64,000 nt of DNA, taken from assembly GCF_020520425.1 (NCBI RefSeq), contig NC_079492.1:114053157-114117156 (forward strand), written 5' to 3'. Source of the DNA: Spinacia oleracea (taxonomy: Eukaryota > Streptophyta > Magnoliopsida > Caryophyllales > Amaranthaceae). Of the stretch, positions 13,279 to 25,319 are shown piece by piece. The translations under genes were made by a program, and so were the position numbers. The notes under the pieces are model-generated. The model was not told the origin of the DNA and searched no databases. It saw only the letters and a list, made by a program, of their open reading frames with translations. How positions within the stretch are numbered: the first letter of the stretch is position 1; every line of letters begins with the position of its first letter.

Positions 13279-13726
13279 GGCCCTATTCTTTTTGGCTTAA
13301 CTACAATTTCAGTACTTATTTCGCAGTTCAGTTCAGTTCAGTTAATTTTCGTTCAGTTCAGTTCAGTTTAATATTATTATTTATATTATTATTATTTATT
13401 TTATTATTATATAATTATATAATTATATTATTCATCATTTATTAATTATTATATTATTTATTATTTATTATTTATTATTTATTATTTATTATTTATTATT
13501 TATTATTTATTATTTATTATTAATTTTTTATTTTTTATTATTTATTATTTATTATTTATTATTTATTATTTATTATTTATTATTTATTATTTATTATTTA
13601 TTATTTATTATTTATTATTTATTATTTATTATTTATTATTTATTACTTAGTTCAGTTAATTTTAGTTCAATTCAATTCAGTTAATACAGTTTAGTTCAGT
13701 TCAGTTCAAATCTAAATAACAGGGCC
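13279..13726. mobile_element. PIF/Harbinger-type MITE with internal microsatellite
   Basis: Termini GGCCCTATTCTTTTTGG and its approximate complement ending AACAGGGCC are flanked by TTA at 13276-13278 and 13727-13729. TTCAGTTCAG repeats follow on both sides. The centre (about 13369-13646) is an expanded run of TTATTATTTA-type repeats. No gene. Confidence 0.72.
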
Positions 13727-14439
13727 TTATACTCCATAGTTAATACTATGTTCATGTGTATTATGAGAGTTGCACATATCTAGTGCAACTAGAGTTGTCG
13801 ATTTCTGAACATTGTATACACTAATATAAACCTGGTCCACGCTAACTTAGTGTGGACCAGGGCAGAGGAGTAATAATTTATGGTGGGAGTGTCACGTGCC
13901 TTTATTCAAGTATATAAACCATTTAATTTGTTTTTCTTCAGTTTTTGTGGTTTCATTTTCTGCAATTTCTCTCTCAACTTCTCTCTCCTCTGTCAACTTC
14001 TCTCTCAACTTCTCTCTGCTCTCTTAATTTCACTCTTTGTTTCAGTTTCAACAATAATTTTTAGGTTTTACGTCGAAATCAAGTCAACGAATTACTCGAA
14101 ATTCACTGTGTAGTTCGAATTTGTGTTACAATGGTGAAAAAATGGTAATAAAAGATGATGTTGCCGGTGCGACAATAGATCTGACGACAATCAGTTATCC
14201 ACCCGGCTTTGAAGGTGTCTTAAGATCTCATTTACATTGTCTGATATATTGTTTTACAACAATTTAGCTGTTATGCCTACTTCTGGTATGTTTTAGAACT
14301 TATTTTATTGTTTATTTGTTGAGTGATTCGAAATGTTTGTTTTTTTGTTGAAATTAGGGTTAGTGTTTCACATAGTTAGTATATAAATGATATATTTACC
14401 TTTAATTTATGTTGCGGAATAGTGTTTATAATAGTCACT

Positions 14440-16883
14440 GGAATGTTCGTTGTGTTTATGTTAGTAGTAGTTTTTAGAGTAACTATATTTTTTAAAAAGT
14501 TATTATAACTTTAAAACAGTAAATATGTGTTTAAAATAGTTACTATATTTTTGGAAAGTTATTATAAGTTTAAAACAGTAACTATGTGTTTAAGACAGTT
14601 ATTATGTTATGAACAATTTATAGTGACTTTCTGATAAATAATAGTTACTTTACGATTACATTATGTACTATGTTATTTAAATATGTTTTTGTCCGCTTCT
14701 TAGATAGTGACTATATGATTATAATGGTTACTATATTTGTACAATAGTTACTATATTATAATAATAGTCAGTATATGGTTTATATAGTTACTATATGTTT
14801 TATATAGTTACTATATATTTGAAATAGATACTATGTTTATTTTATCATGATTTGTTACCATATGTACGTTTATGTTCTTCAATAGTTACTATATTATTTA
14901 TATAGTTACTATATGTTTGCAATAGGTATTATGTTTATTTTATCATGATTTGTTACTATATGTTTATTTTCTTCAATAGTTATTGTATGTTTTATATAGT
15001 TACTATATGTTTGAAATTGGTACTATGATAGTTTATTATGTTATGTGCATGTTTTTTATGTTTATTCTATATTTTTAGTGATATAGTTACTATATTATGG
15101 ATCGAGTTACTATATTGTTATCACACCATCTATGTCTGCAACTCTGTGACTAAATGACCAACAACAATATTTATAGGTACTATATCTTGTATTATAGTAA
15201 CTATATGTTTGGTATAGTTTTTATGTATATTATAATGTTATTTTTACGTTCTTTGTTGTCCTCTATGTTATTATAGTAAGAGTTACTATGGTATGATCAC
15301 AATAACTATATGATCATAACAATAACTATATATGCAACCCTGCTCGTATATGACTATCGTTAATATTAAGAGTATGTTTTTGTTCGCTTCTTAGATAGTG
15401 GCTATATGATTCTAATGGTTACTATATGTGTACAATAGTTACTATATTATAATAATAGTCCCTATATGTTTATATAGTTACTATATGTTTTATATAGTTA
15501 CTATATGTTTTATATAGTTACTATATTTTTGAAATAGGTACTATGATTATTTTATCATGATTTGTTACCATATGTTTATTTTCACCAATAGTTACTATAT
15601 TGTTTATATAGTTACTATATGTTTGAAATAGGTATTATGTATATTTTATCATGATTAGTTACCATATGTTTATTTTCTTCAACATTATTTGTATGTTTTA
15701 TATAGTTACTATATGTTTGAAATAGTTACTATTTTGATTTATTATGTTCTGTGCATGTTTTTGATGTTATTCTATATTTTTAGTGATAGAGTTACTATAT
15801 TATTATCACACCAACTATGTCTGCAACTATGTGACTAAATGACCGTCAATAATATTATAGGTATTACATCTTGTATAATAGTAACTATATGTTTGATATA
15901 GTTATTATGTATATTATAATGTTGTTTTTATTTTCTTTGTTGTCCTCTATGTTATTATTAATAAGAGTTATTATGTTATGATCATATTAACTATACGATC
16001 ATAACAATAACTATATATGCAACTATGCTAATATATGACTATCATTAATATTAAAATATACTACATCATGTATAATAGTAACTATATATATGTTTTTAAT
16101 AGTTACTATGTTATCATTATGTTCTTTTACGTTCTTTCTTTGTACTCTATGTTATTAGTAATAAAAGTAACTATATTATTATGACAGTGACTATATGACA
16201 ATAACAATTAGAATAATTATATCTGCAATTCTACGAGTATATTACCATCGTTAATTATAAGAGTTACTATATGATGCGTAATAGAAACTATATGTTTTAC
16301 ATATTTACTATGTTATTTTTTCATATTTAAATGTTAAATTATTAACTTAGTTTAAATTTTATTGATTCATAAATACCAAGATAATGCACCTAGAATTGAA
16401 GTCGTGCAAAGAATAAATTCTGTAAGGAAAATAAAAGCAGGAGAAGAAGAAAATCATGACAACAATGGAAACCAAGGTCGTGGTAAAGGAAAGAGAGGAC
16501 GTGCTGGTGGAAAAAAGAGACGTGGACGTGTCGATTAGTATTTTTTAGTTCAAAAAATATTTGAGTTTATTATGGTTTATTTAATAGATGCACATAATTA
16601 GAATGTCGTAGCTAAAACAACTAACCAAGTAGTTAATGTTATCTTTATTACTGTTCAAGAGTTATAATTACTGTTACTTTTAATATAGTTACTCTTCTTT
16701 ATTTCAGTAATCATGTGATATACAATAATAACTATATAATAGAAAAAGTTACTATATGACCTCTAAAGCATCTATATCATATTGTTTATTTTATAATATA
16801 GTAATTGTTCTACAGCTAAAGTTACTTTTCTATATGATATAGTTACTCTTTGGATATAATAATTATTCTTATCGAAATGACTA

Positions 16884-16947
<64 letters not shown>

Positions 16948-17460
16948 GTTATTATTATTATTATTTTCATAGTTACTATTTTGAAGATATAGTTACTTTA
17001 CAGAACCTATAGTTTCTATAAATTACTCTTTTTGTCTTTAAGAATGAATATATAATTATTTCTTATTTTTATAGTAATTATTTTACAGTTAAAATTACTT
17101 TTCTATATGATATAGTTATTATTTGGATAGAATAATTATTCTTATCGAAATGACTATATTATTATTATCATTATTATTCTTTCATAGTTACTATTCTGAA
17201 AATATAGTTACTTTACAGAACCTCTAGTTTCTATAATATACTCTTTTTGTCTGCAAGAATGAATATATAATTATTTCTTATTTTTATAGTAATTATTTTA
17301 CAGTTAAAACTACTTTTCTATATGATAAAGTTACTCTTTGGATAGAATAATTATTCTTATCGAAATGACTATATTATTATTATTTTTTCAAAGTTACTAA
17401 CTTACTATTATGAAAGATATAGTTACTTTACATAACCTATAGTTTCTATAATATAAGACG
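14440..17460. repeat. Degenerate TAGTTACTATATG array
   Basis: Dozens of copies of TAGTTACTATATGTTT and variants, irregularly spaced at about 16-40 bp, fill 3 kb. Within it, about 14690-15080 and 15370-15750 are longer near-duplicates, as are about 16840-17050, 17080-17260 and 17290-17460. A pure ATT microsatellite lies at 16882-16966. All frames are short. Confidence 0.8.
16386..16539 (+). pseudogene. Possible 3' remnant of an unidentified ORF in element E
   Basis: An open stretch of about 50 codons ending in TAG has protein-like composition: charged, then a glycine/arginine/lysine-rich tail (QGRGKGKRGRAGGKKRRGR). It stands out from the surrounding AT-rich array in base composition. A basic RG-rich tail would suit a nucleic-acid-binding protein, but no domain is recognisable and the start is missing. 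Confidence 0.35.
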
Positions 17461-17649
17461 TCGAGTACCCAATTCACGTTAATTTACAAAAACACCCTGG
17501 TCCACGCTAATTATAGCGTGGACCGGATCCATACAAGTGGGATTAACTCGTTTGTGTATATATATATGAGGAAGGCTCTCGTGAGAACACTTCCTTACGG
17601 TGAGAACACTTTCTATAATGGCATTATTGTAATTTTTATAAACAAATAC

Positions 17650-18440
17650 CCAATTTGATTATTATTTCCCCGTATTTTTTTCATATTTTCGGTGCTCTTT
17701 CTCTCTCTTCTATTCCTCTCTCTCTCTTCCGTTTTCGAACACCACCACCATCCGGCGATTTCCGGTCGTAGCCACCACCGCATTCGGCCATTGCAGCTCT
17801 ACCTCCGACCGTTGCCTCTCGATAATCGTCGCTCGCCGGTCGTTATTTTATTATTTCTGGTGCTCATCATCTCTCTTCAATTCCTCTCTCTGTTTTCGAA
17901 CACCACCAACTTTCAGCCACGCCTCTCGCTGCCGCCGCCGCCGCCGCTGCTCCCTCTCGGCGGTGGTTGTGGTTCGCGAATCAGGTAAACACAATTTTCA
18001 ATTCAGCCATTCTCATTCGATCCTTCGAAATCGAAATCGATTTTAATCCGCTCTCTTCTCGATCTGTTTGGTTAACCTGATTCAAATAATTAGAAATTAA
18101 AATCTATTTCAAAAATCAGAAATAAAAATCGATTTCAAAAATTTAAAATTAAAATCGATTTGAATCGATTTCTCAATTCCAAAATTAAAATCGATTTTCA
18201 GGAGTTTCAATCTCTCCGGTCGCCGGTCGTAGCAAGTCGGCGCCGCTCATACCTCACCGGCGACGTTGACGTCTCCTCCTTCCTCTTCCAATTCCTCAAT
18301 TTATTCGAATTCATGTTTTAAATTTATCCGAAATTTATCCGGATTCATGTTCTAAATTTCAATATTTATCCGGATTCATGTTCTAAATTCCAATTCCAAT
18401 TCCTCATATCAGATTGATGTTCTAAATTTATATGGCGACT
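17650..18440 (+). pseudogene. Possible captured 5' gene region (unidentified) in element D
   Basis: CT-rich leader-like sequence is followed by an open frame at 17692-17988 with low-complexity hydrophobic and proline-rich translation, a GT-type donor (CAGGTAAACAC) at about 17984, and intron-like TTGATTT sequence. This is the usual appearance of a plant 5' UTR plus first intron. No protein family is recognisable. Confidence 0.3.
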
Positions 18441-18860
18441 CAGTCGAATGAGGGTGGAGTGGCGGTGGAGATGGAGGTAGATGTTGAGGAGAGAGACAAA
18501 GAGACGAATGTGAGGGAGTTTGGAGAGCTGTAGTGAAGTTTGGAGAGGTTTATGAGCTGGAAATTAAACAGGAATGGAATTGGAGAAGTAGATGATAGAG
18601 TTGGCTAAAGAATTGGAGTTTTAGAGTCAGATTATGTTTGTTGATGCTCAAATTCTGCTTGAAAAAGCATTCTAACCAGAATCTGCCTCAAGAGGTCAGA
18701 TTTTAAAGTTATTGGTTGATTTTGATAGTGTTGTTTTTCGAACAAAATCGAACGAAATCGAACCAAATTTTGAACGAAGGCAACAAACTTATAATCGGAC
18801 CAAGAAACGAACAAAATCGTGAAAGTTTTAACAAAATCAAACCGGATTTTCGCCGGTGTT

Positions 18861-20372
18861 CTAGACATTTAGAACATGCTTTAATAAATTTAGAACATGC
18901 ATGAATAAATTTAGAACACGCTTGAATAAATTTTGAAACACGGTTGAATAAAGTTATGATTGGATAAATTTAGAAAGCTTGAATATGTATCCCATGCTTG
19001 AATTGATTTAGAACATGAATTAATTTAAAACATGCTTGAATTAATTTATAACATGTTTAATAATTTTAGAACATGCTTGAATTAATTTAGAACACGAGCT
19101 TAAATTTTTAGAACATGTATATATGTTTATGTGTTGACTAGGTTCTCAAGTTCTAAATTTAGAACATGCTTGAATGGATTTAGAACATGCTTGAATGGAT
19201 TTAAAACATGCTTGAATAATTTTAGAACATGCTTGAATAAATTTTGAAATACAATGAATAAAGTTAGAACATGCTGAAAGTTTGAATAAATTTAAAACAT
19301 GCTTGAATAAATTTAGAACATGTTTGAATGGATTTAGAACAAGCTTGAATAAATTTAGAACGTGGTTCAATAAATTTAGAACATGCTTGAATAAATTTAG
19401 AACATCGTTGAATGAATTTAGAACATGCTTGAATAAATTTAGAACATGCTTGAATAAATTTAGAACATGCTTGAATAAATTTAGAACGTGGTTGAATAAA
19501 TTTAGAACTTGGTTGAACAAATTTAGAACATCGTTGAATAAATTTAGAACATGCTTGAATAAATTTAGAACATGATTGAATAAATTTAGAACATGCTTGA
19601 ATAAATTTAGAACATGAGCTTACAAATTTAGAACATGGTTGAATAATTTTAGAACATGCTTGAATTAATCTAGAACATGAGGTTAAAAATTTAGAACATG
19701 GTTGAATAATTTTAGAACATGCTTGAATTAATCTAGAACATGAGGTTAAAAATTTAGAATATGGTTGAATAAAATTAAAACATGCTTGAATAAATTTAGA
19801 ACATGCTTGAATAAATTTAGAACGTGGTTGAATAAATTTAGAACTTGGTTGAACAAATTTAGAACATCGTCGAATAAATTTAGAACATGGTTGAATAATT
19901 TAGAATATGGTTGAACAAATTTAGAACATGCTTGAATAAATTTAGAACATGCTTGAATAAATTTAGAACACGGGCTTAAAAATTTAGAACGTTTATATAT
20001 GTATATGTGTTGACTTGTTCTAAATTTAGAACATGCTTGAATAAATTTAGAACATGGTTGAATAAATTTAGAATATGGTTGAACAAATTTAGAACATCGT
20101 CGAATAAATTTAGATAATATATGGTTGAACATTTTTAGATCATTGTCGAACAAATTTAGAACATCGTCGAATAAATTTAGAACATGAGCTTAAATATTTA
20201 GAACATGGTTGAATAAAATTAGAACATACTTGAATAAATTTAGAACATGGTTGAACAAATTTAGAACATCGTTCGATAAATTTAGAACATGGTTGAATAA
20301 ATTTAGAACATGGTTGAACAAATTTAGAACATCGTTGAATAAATTTAGAACATGGTTGAACAACTTTAGAAC
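18861..20372. repeat. 21-bp minisatellite (AACATGCTTGAATAAATTTAG)n
   Basis: About 70 imperfect copies of a 21-bp unit with variants such as AACATGGTTGAA and AACATCGTTGAA. Because 21 is a multiple of 3, several frames stay open and translate as 7-residue repeats (NKFRTCL type). I take these as artefacts. Some segments are themselves duplicated, for example about 19385-19560 against 19780-19930. Confidence 0.92.
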
Positions 20373-20445
20373 ATGGAGAGTGTAAAAGTGTTCTTACCGT
20401 AAGAAGTGTTCTTACATAAGGAGGTGTTCTTACCGGATCCCTCCC

Positions 20446-20451
<6 letters not shown>

Positions 20452-20512
<61 letters not shown>
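20452..20512. repeat. TA microsatellite between elements D and C
   Basis: An uninterrupted TA run separates the right end of D from the left end of C. It may be the target in which both elements inserted. Confidence 0.95.
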
Positions 20513-20517
<5 letters not shown>

Positions 20518-21284
20518 CCCCCTCCAATGAGAAGGTCCTTATAATGAGAAGGATGAGAAGAGATCTCAGCCGTACATAACATATTGATCTCACGACATGA
20601 AATTAATCAGCAATTAAAAAGAAACAAAATCGTTGCCTGGGTAAACCAAATCCCAGCATCAACTCCTTTCTCTCTCCTCTTCCAACTCTAACCCTTGTTT
20701 CTTCCTTTGTCCTCTTCATTTATTTCTTCACCTTCTAAATTTTAATCATAATCTTATCCTAATAATTGCACAAATTTCCAACAATTTATAATTAAACTGC
20801 GATTTAATTTGTTTCGATTAAATCTACGCAATGCACAAATTCCGTCCAACACACAGAAAATGTCGATGACGAGGATTTGGCTTCCATGGTGGAGAAAGGA
20901 GAGAGAAGTAGAGTTCATTCAGAGCTTTAGTGGAGGAGAACGGAAATGGCGGCAACGGCGAAGGAGTGGAGATGTGAAGGAAATAATGCCCTTGGTCCAA
21001 GTATGCATTCTATGTTAAGTCTAATAAATGCGGTTCAGTATTAATTAACAAGTTAATAATTCAGTGAGATCAAGTGAGCTGAATGCCTAGCTAGAGGCCG
21101 CTTCAGTTCAAGTGGTATTAATGATATTAATCCACAGCTTACTCTTGACTGAACCCGTAGGGTCACACAAATAGTACGTAAACGGATCAAGTATTTAATG
21201 GCATTAAATACTCCATCTATGAATATTCGGAACCGACGGATCTTGGTTTCAGTGGGAGCTAAGATCGTCACAGGCAAGAAATGA

Positions 21285-21605
21285 ATACTCCGGAAACGAT
21301 GATATTGCCGGAAACGGAAATATGGATCGTATCGGAAATATAAATATTATCCAAGTCGTAGATGTTGCCGGAAACGGAAACATGGTACGTATCGGAAAAT
21401 ATTATCGGAAATGGAAATATTGCCAGAATCGGAAATATTGCCGGAAACGGAAATATTGTCAGAATCGGAAATATTACCGGAATCGGAAAATAATTCCGGA
21501 AACGGAAATATTAAATATTTGTTCGAAACGGAAATTAATTCCGGAATCGGAAATATTAAATATTGTTCGTATCGGAAATGAATTCCGGAATCGGAAAATT
21601 TAATC
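21285..21605. repeat. CGGAAATATT-type repeat block in LTR U3
   Basis: About 20 copies of CGGAAA followed by TATT, CGG or AAT lie about 0.4-0.7 kb upstream of the TATA box. The right LTR has the same block. Repeated short words in U3 often act as transcription-factor sites in plant LTRs; that role is inferred here. Confidence 0.8.
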
Positions 21606-21997
21606 GGAAGCGCATCGTACGAATAAGCATCGGACGAGGCCTGCCGGACGAGGCCCAGCACGAAGCCAGGCCATCGCCCAGCAAGCCAAGCGCGCCGCAC
21701 AAACAGCCACGCCAGGCCCAGCAGGCTGCGCAGCGCGCACAGCACGCGCAGCGCGCAGCGCGCGCGGGCGCTGTGTGGGCTGCTGCTCGCGCGCACGCAT
21801 GGGGGCCCATCGTGGCTGCCGTGCGTGTGTGTGTGCAAGTGTTTGTGTTCGTGCACGTTTCCTAAAACATGCAGAGTTCGATTAATGATTAAATTCCTAA
21901 TTCTATTTGATAAAATTAATTAAATTAGAGTTCTTGTAGGATTCTAGGTTTAATTAATTTGTATCTGAATAGGATTTCGATTCCCTTTCCATACCCC

Positions 21998-22005
21998 TAT
22001 AAATA
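21998..22005 (+). promoter_or_regulatory. TATA box of the copia 5' LTR
   Basis: TATAAATA follows a CT-rich stretch (CCCTTTCCATACCCC) and precedes ATGAGGCTAGGG. The position in the last third of the LTR fits the U3/R border, so transcription should start about 30 bp downstream. Confidence 0.7.
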
Positions 22006-22359
22006 TGAGGCTAGGGCTCACAATTTATAACAAGTTTTCAAAGTATTCAAAGTGAGTTTTTGAGAGAAAATTCAGTCACACATTTGCCTATAAAGTGCCG
22101 AAAATAATAGTACCTTAAGGGCGATTCTAGTTGGTCAATCTTAAGGCGGATCCGGACGTGCTGTGGACTATCTACGGAGGGACGACACTTGGAGTCCTAA
22201 AGACTTGTTCTTGTTCGGTTCGGGCGCAGCTAGGGAAGGCACGCAACAAAGAGTATGCATCTAAACTATGCTAAATGATTATGTGTAAATAATATGTTTT
22301 CCTGGCTTTATGGTTTTTCCGCATGATTTATGAATTGTCATATGTATCATAACCTAACA

Positions 22360-25319
22360 GTGGTATCACGAGCCCCTTATTATTTTCATAATCTAAATTG
22401 CATAAACATGGTTAAATATTACAAATTTGCAAGAATTAAAAGGGGTGATTAATTTTCGTAATTGTTAATTAATTGCAAATTGCGTTTATTTAATTATACG
22501 TACGCAGTTTTTCGGCAGTTTCTTCGTTACTCATCCAAATCGAGTGATTTTTGTGTCAATTCCGCATGTAAAAGGCATTCTAAAATTTTGACAAAAATAA
22601 TATTTTTCTGCCGAACCCAGAATTCTCAAATTCGAAGCCTAACTATGACTTTTCGAAGGTTTTAGTTTTTCGAATGCAAAATTTCGTAAATTTAAGATGT
22701 TAAATTAAATATTTGCGATTCTTGTTGATAAATCTTGAATTTTTGATTGACCTACTGCATATGTTTAACAAGTTTGAATGCCTAGTCTTGTTAATTATGC
22801 AATCTAATTTGTAATTATGATTAATTTGTTGAAAATTAGAATAATTTAGAATTAATTTGATTTTCATAATTAATTGTAATTTAATTAGAAACCTATGATT
22901 AAAAACCACCATAAAAATTGTAAATTTATGATAAATTTTAAATTTTTATGACCTAGACTTGAATCCATAACAATCGGAAATCAATTGGATAATAAATTTT
23001 CGATTTTTCTCCCTAAAATTATGAAATTAATATTATTTATTAATTTGTCATTAATTTTAAATATAAATTTTAAATTTTTATGCGATTCGTTCATAAAACT
23101 TGCACGCACGAAGCAATGGACGCTTCGTGTTACCCTTAAGGGGTGTTGTATAATGCGGGCATGCGACGACGAGCAAGGGAGCTCGTCGCCCGTGCGGCAC
23201 GAATGCAATGAGCAAGGGCGTAGTGCACGAGCACAAGGCAGCAGCCCTGCCTTGTGTCGTGTGCCACGAGCAATGGACGAATGGGCATGGGCGAAGGGCG
23301 AGCCAAGGCAGTCGCGTGTGGGCAGCAAGCGAGCTGCGCCACAACGCGCGCTGCCTCGCACAAGAGCGCGCAGCCTCGCGCGCAGCGAGCGCAAGCTCGC
23401 GTGCCACGAGCGCTGCGCCCAGCATTGCTCGCGCGCACAGCGAGCGATGTCGCGCGCCCAGCGAGCGATGGCTCGCGCGCCCAGCGAGCGATGTCGCGCG
23501 CCCAGCGAGCGATGTCGCGCGCCCAGCGAGCGATGTCGCGCGCCCAGCGAGCGATGTCGCGCGCCCAGCGAGCGATGTCGCGCGCCCAGCGAGCGATGTC
23601 GCGCGCCCAGCGAGCGATGTCGCGCGCCCAGCGAGCGATGGCTCGCGCGCCCAGCGAGCGATGTCGCGCGCCCAGCGAGCGATGTCGCGCGCGCACTGCG
23701 AGCGATAGCTCGCGTGCGATGAGCGCTGGCGCGCGCAGCCAGCACCAATGCGTGCGGAGGCTTGCGATGGGGATGCAGCAGCTATGCGACGAGCGCATGG
23801 GCTGCGCGCACATGGCCAGCAATGGCTGTGTGCGTGCGGCCCATGGGCGTGCAACGCGTAGGGTGTTTGCGTTACGATTAAAGATCGTTTTGAATGTTTA
23901 ATTTGAAAATTTCAGTTCACGTAATTTTAATTAATTTTAAAATTAATAATTTAAATTATTTTCTTGGATTTTAATTTTGAATATTGTAATTATAATAAAT
24001 TTTATTTATTCTAATTATTTTACTAAAATTAAAATCATGAATTAATTTAAATACGACTGAAATTAAATTAAATTTTTGGATTCAATTATAAATTTATATG
24101 AGCTTTAGATTTTAATTAAATTTGTATGTTTCCGGTTAGACTAGAAATACATTTTTATGTTTAAAATTAGTAAAGCATATAAATTTATTGGTTTAAGTGG
24201 GAGCGTTTTTTAGTCATAAACTCTTGATTAGGTCTACAAATCCTTAAGGTTAAAACAACTTGATTAGAATTAATAAGGACTGAATAATTGGTAGATTATT
24301 GGTGCCCTTGATTAATTGCTGCAAATATTTACGTGATGCATAATGTGTTTTACTAACCAGCTATGTGGGCCATTCATGATAATGAATGGGTGAATGGTAT
24401 ATATTGTATATGTACTGTTTTGCAGGTTATGAAGTGACTAGTATGGCCCAAATAGGATAGAAAATATGGTCTGCGTACCATTAATTTGAATGTAATTGGT
24501 CTGAAGTACCAAAGTTATTTTTCAATTCAAATATGGTCTGCGTACCATCAAATAGTTGTAATTAGTTATAGCTTATCCTATTTGAAGAAAATGGTGCCTC
24601 CCACGGAGATTTTCAAGACGGACTTTGAAGTTAAAGCTTCAAGATGAAGTCGGGCCATACTAGATCACAAATATCTTATGCATGTTTTAAGTTATTTATT
24701 GCTTTTAAATATGTCTTAAAATGCATGAGATCAAAAGCTTGATTATGTTGCATGATTAAGGATTTTAGTTCACTTAAAATCTAACCAACATAGTAAGAGC
24801 CTTAAGTTCCAAACTTAAAAAAAAAAATTGAGTTAAAAGGTGCCATGCCAAAATATACACTTGCTTGGATATCCTTTACATCAATCTAGTAATAGTTTTC
24901 GCTCAGCGAGGTGTTACTTATTGGTCCTAAAGGGGCAAGGTACACAAATAATTGTGAGTACATGTTAGTTTTGGTGAAACTCAACGATATAAGTAAGGAG
25001 TCCTTTTATGTCGTGGCAAATTCGATAGGTTTACCTAATAAGTTCTTAGACGTACCTATCAACCAAGAATAGTTTCTAGACTATTAGCAAAAGGCTTTTG
25101 CTTACCTAAGATGTTCTAGGATTAAGTCGACAAACTGTGCTTAGTTCTTCAATGATTTTAGGATCTTGGAATCATTTTATTCACACCTGCCGGAACACAT
25201 AATTTGAATAAAATGCTTAATAAACATTGAATTATGCATGTATGCTAGAATTTAAGTTTATTAAGAGAAACTGTGAATGATTATTTATTTGTTTATTCTT
25301 TTCAATTGTAGTTTTTAAT
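22360..25319 (+). other. Long untranslated leader of the copia element
   Basis: Nearly 3 kb lies between the 5' LTR and the gag start, with no conserved coding frame. It begins with the primer binding site, continues AT-rich, has a GC-rich island at about 23100-23870, and then includes a twice-repeated phrase (ATATGGTCTGCGTACCAT, about 24463 and 24533). Confidence 0.75.
23435..23700. repeat. GC-rich 21-bp minisatellite in the copia leader
   Basis: About 12 units of GCGAGCGATGTCGCGCGCCCA, some with GGCT in place of GT. Because the unit is 21 bp with no stop in most frames, long overlapping ORFs appear on both strands. They translate as short peptide repeats (PSERCRA, ARPASDV) and I reject them as genes. 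It lies in a larger island of GC content far above that of the surrounding AT-rich leader. Confidence 0.92.

Larger units (their letters stand above)
13831..17526. mobile_element. Element E: inverted-repeat element bounded by matching palindromes
   Basis: Both ends are 31-bp palindromes of the same sequence: CCTGGTCCACGCTAA with its complement at 13831-13861, and again at 17496-17526 with two changes. Read inward, they form terminal inverted repeats. Inside the left end is a pyrimidine-rich leader (13930-14040) and a short frame including VAGATIDLTTISYPPGFEG (about 14150-14215). Near the right end (16386-16539) is a frame ending in a basic tail rich in GRG and KKRRGR, closed by TAG. These could be the two ends of a lost transposase-type gene, but I do not recognise the family. 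The space between is replaced by an AT-rich array. A target duplication was not found. Confidence 0.55.
17568..20446. mobile_element. Element D: Mutator-like inverted-repeat element next to a TA microsatellite
   Basis: The left end contains GTGAGAACACTTCCTTACGG and TGAGAACACTTTC. The right end is the complement with GTGTTCTTACCGTAAGAAG, GTGTTCTTACC and GGATCCCTCCCC. The left end is preceded by TGTATATATATATG and the right end is followed by a 60-bp TA run, so the duplication cannot be read. A subterminal block resembling AATGGCATTATTGTAA also occurs near the right end of element C. Positions 17650-18460 look like a pyrimidine-rich 5' leader and intron of a captured or former gene. The rest is a 21-bp minisatellite. 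No transposase. Confidence 0.62.
20975..22359 (+). repeat. 5' LTR of the copia element
   Basis: This 1385-bp LTR has termini TG...CA. In order it holds a block of CGGAAATATT-type repeats (about 21285-21600), a GC-rich segment of GCGC and CAGCGC words (about 21640-21800), a TATA box, and the U5 part with TTCGGTTCGGGCGCAGC. Confidence 0.96.

Noticed and set aside
13831..17526. Clear 9-bp target duplication for element E
   Set aside because: I compared the flanks at several possible borders and found no convincing match, so the element class stays open.
19146..20153. ORFs of 97-135 codons with NKFRTCL or LFKHVLN repeats
   Set aside because: Translation of a non-coding 21-bp minisatellite in several frames; no start context or domain.
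21347..21865. ORFs of up to 170 codons in the copia LTR (repeated at 30506-31027)
   Set aside because: They lie across U3 repeats and the GC-rich LTR part in competing frames and are changed by the indels between the two LTRs.
22981..23901. Overlapping ORFs of 166-258 codons on both strands in the copia leader
   Set aside because: They only translate the GC-rich 21-bp minisatellite and the CG-rich words around it. A unit of 21 bp keeps several frames open by arithmetic.
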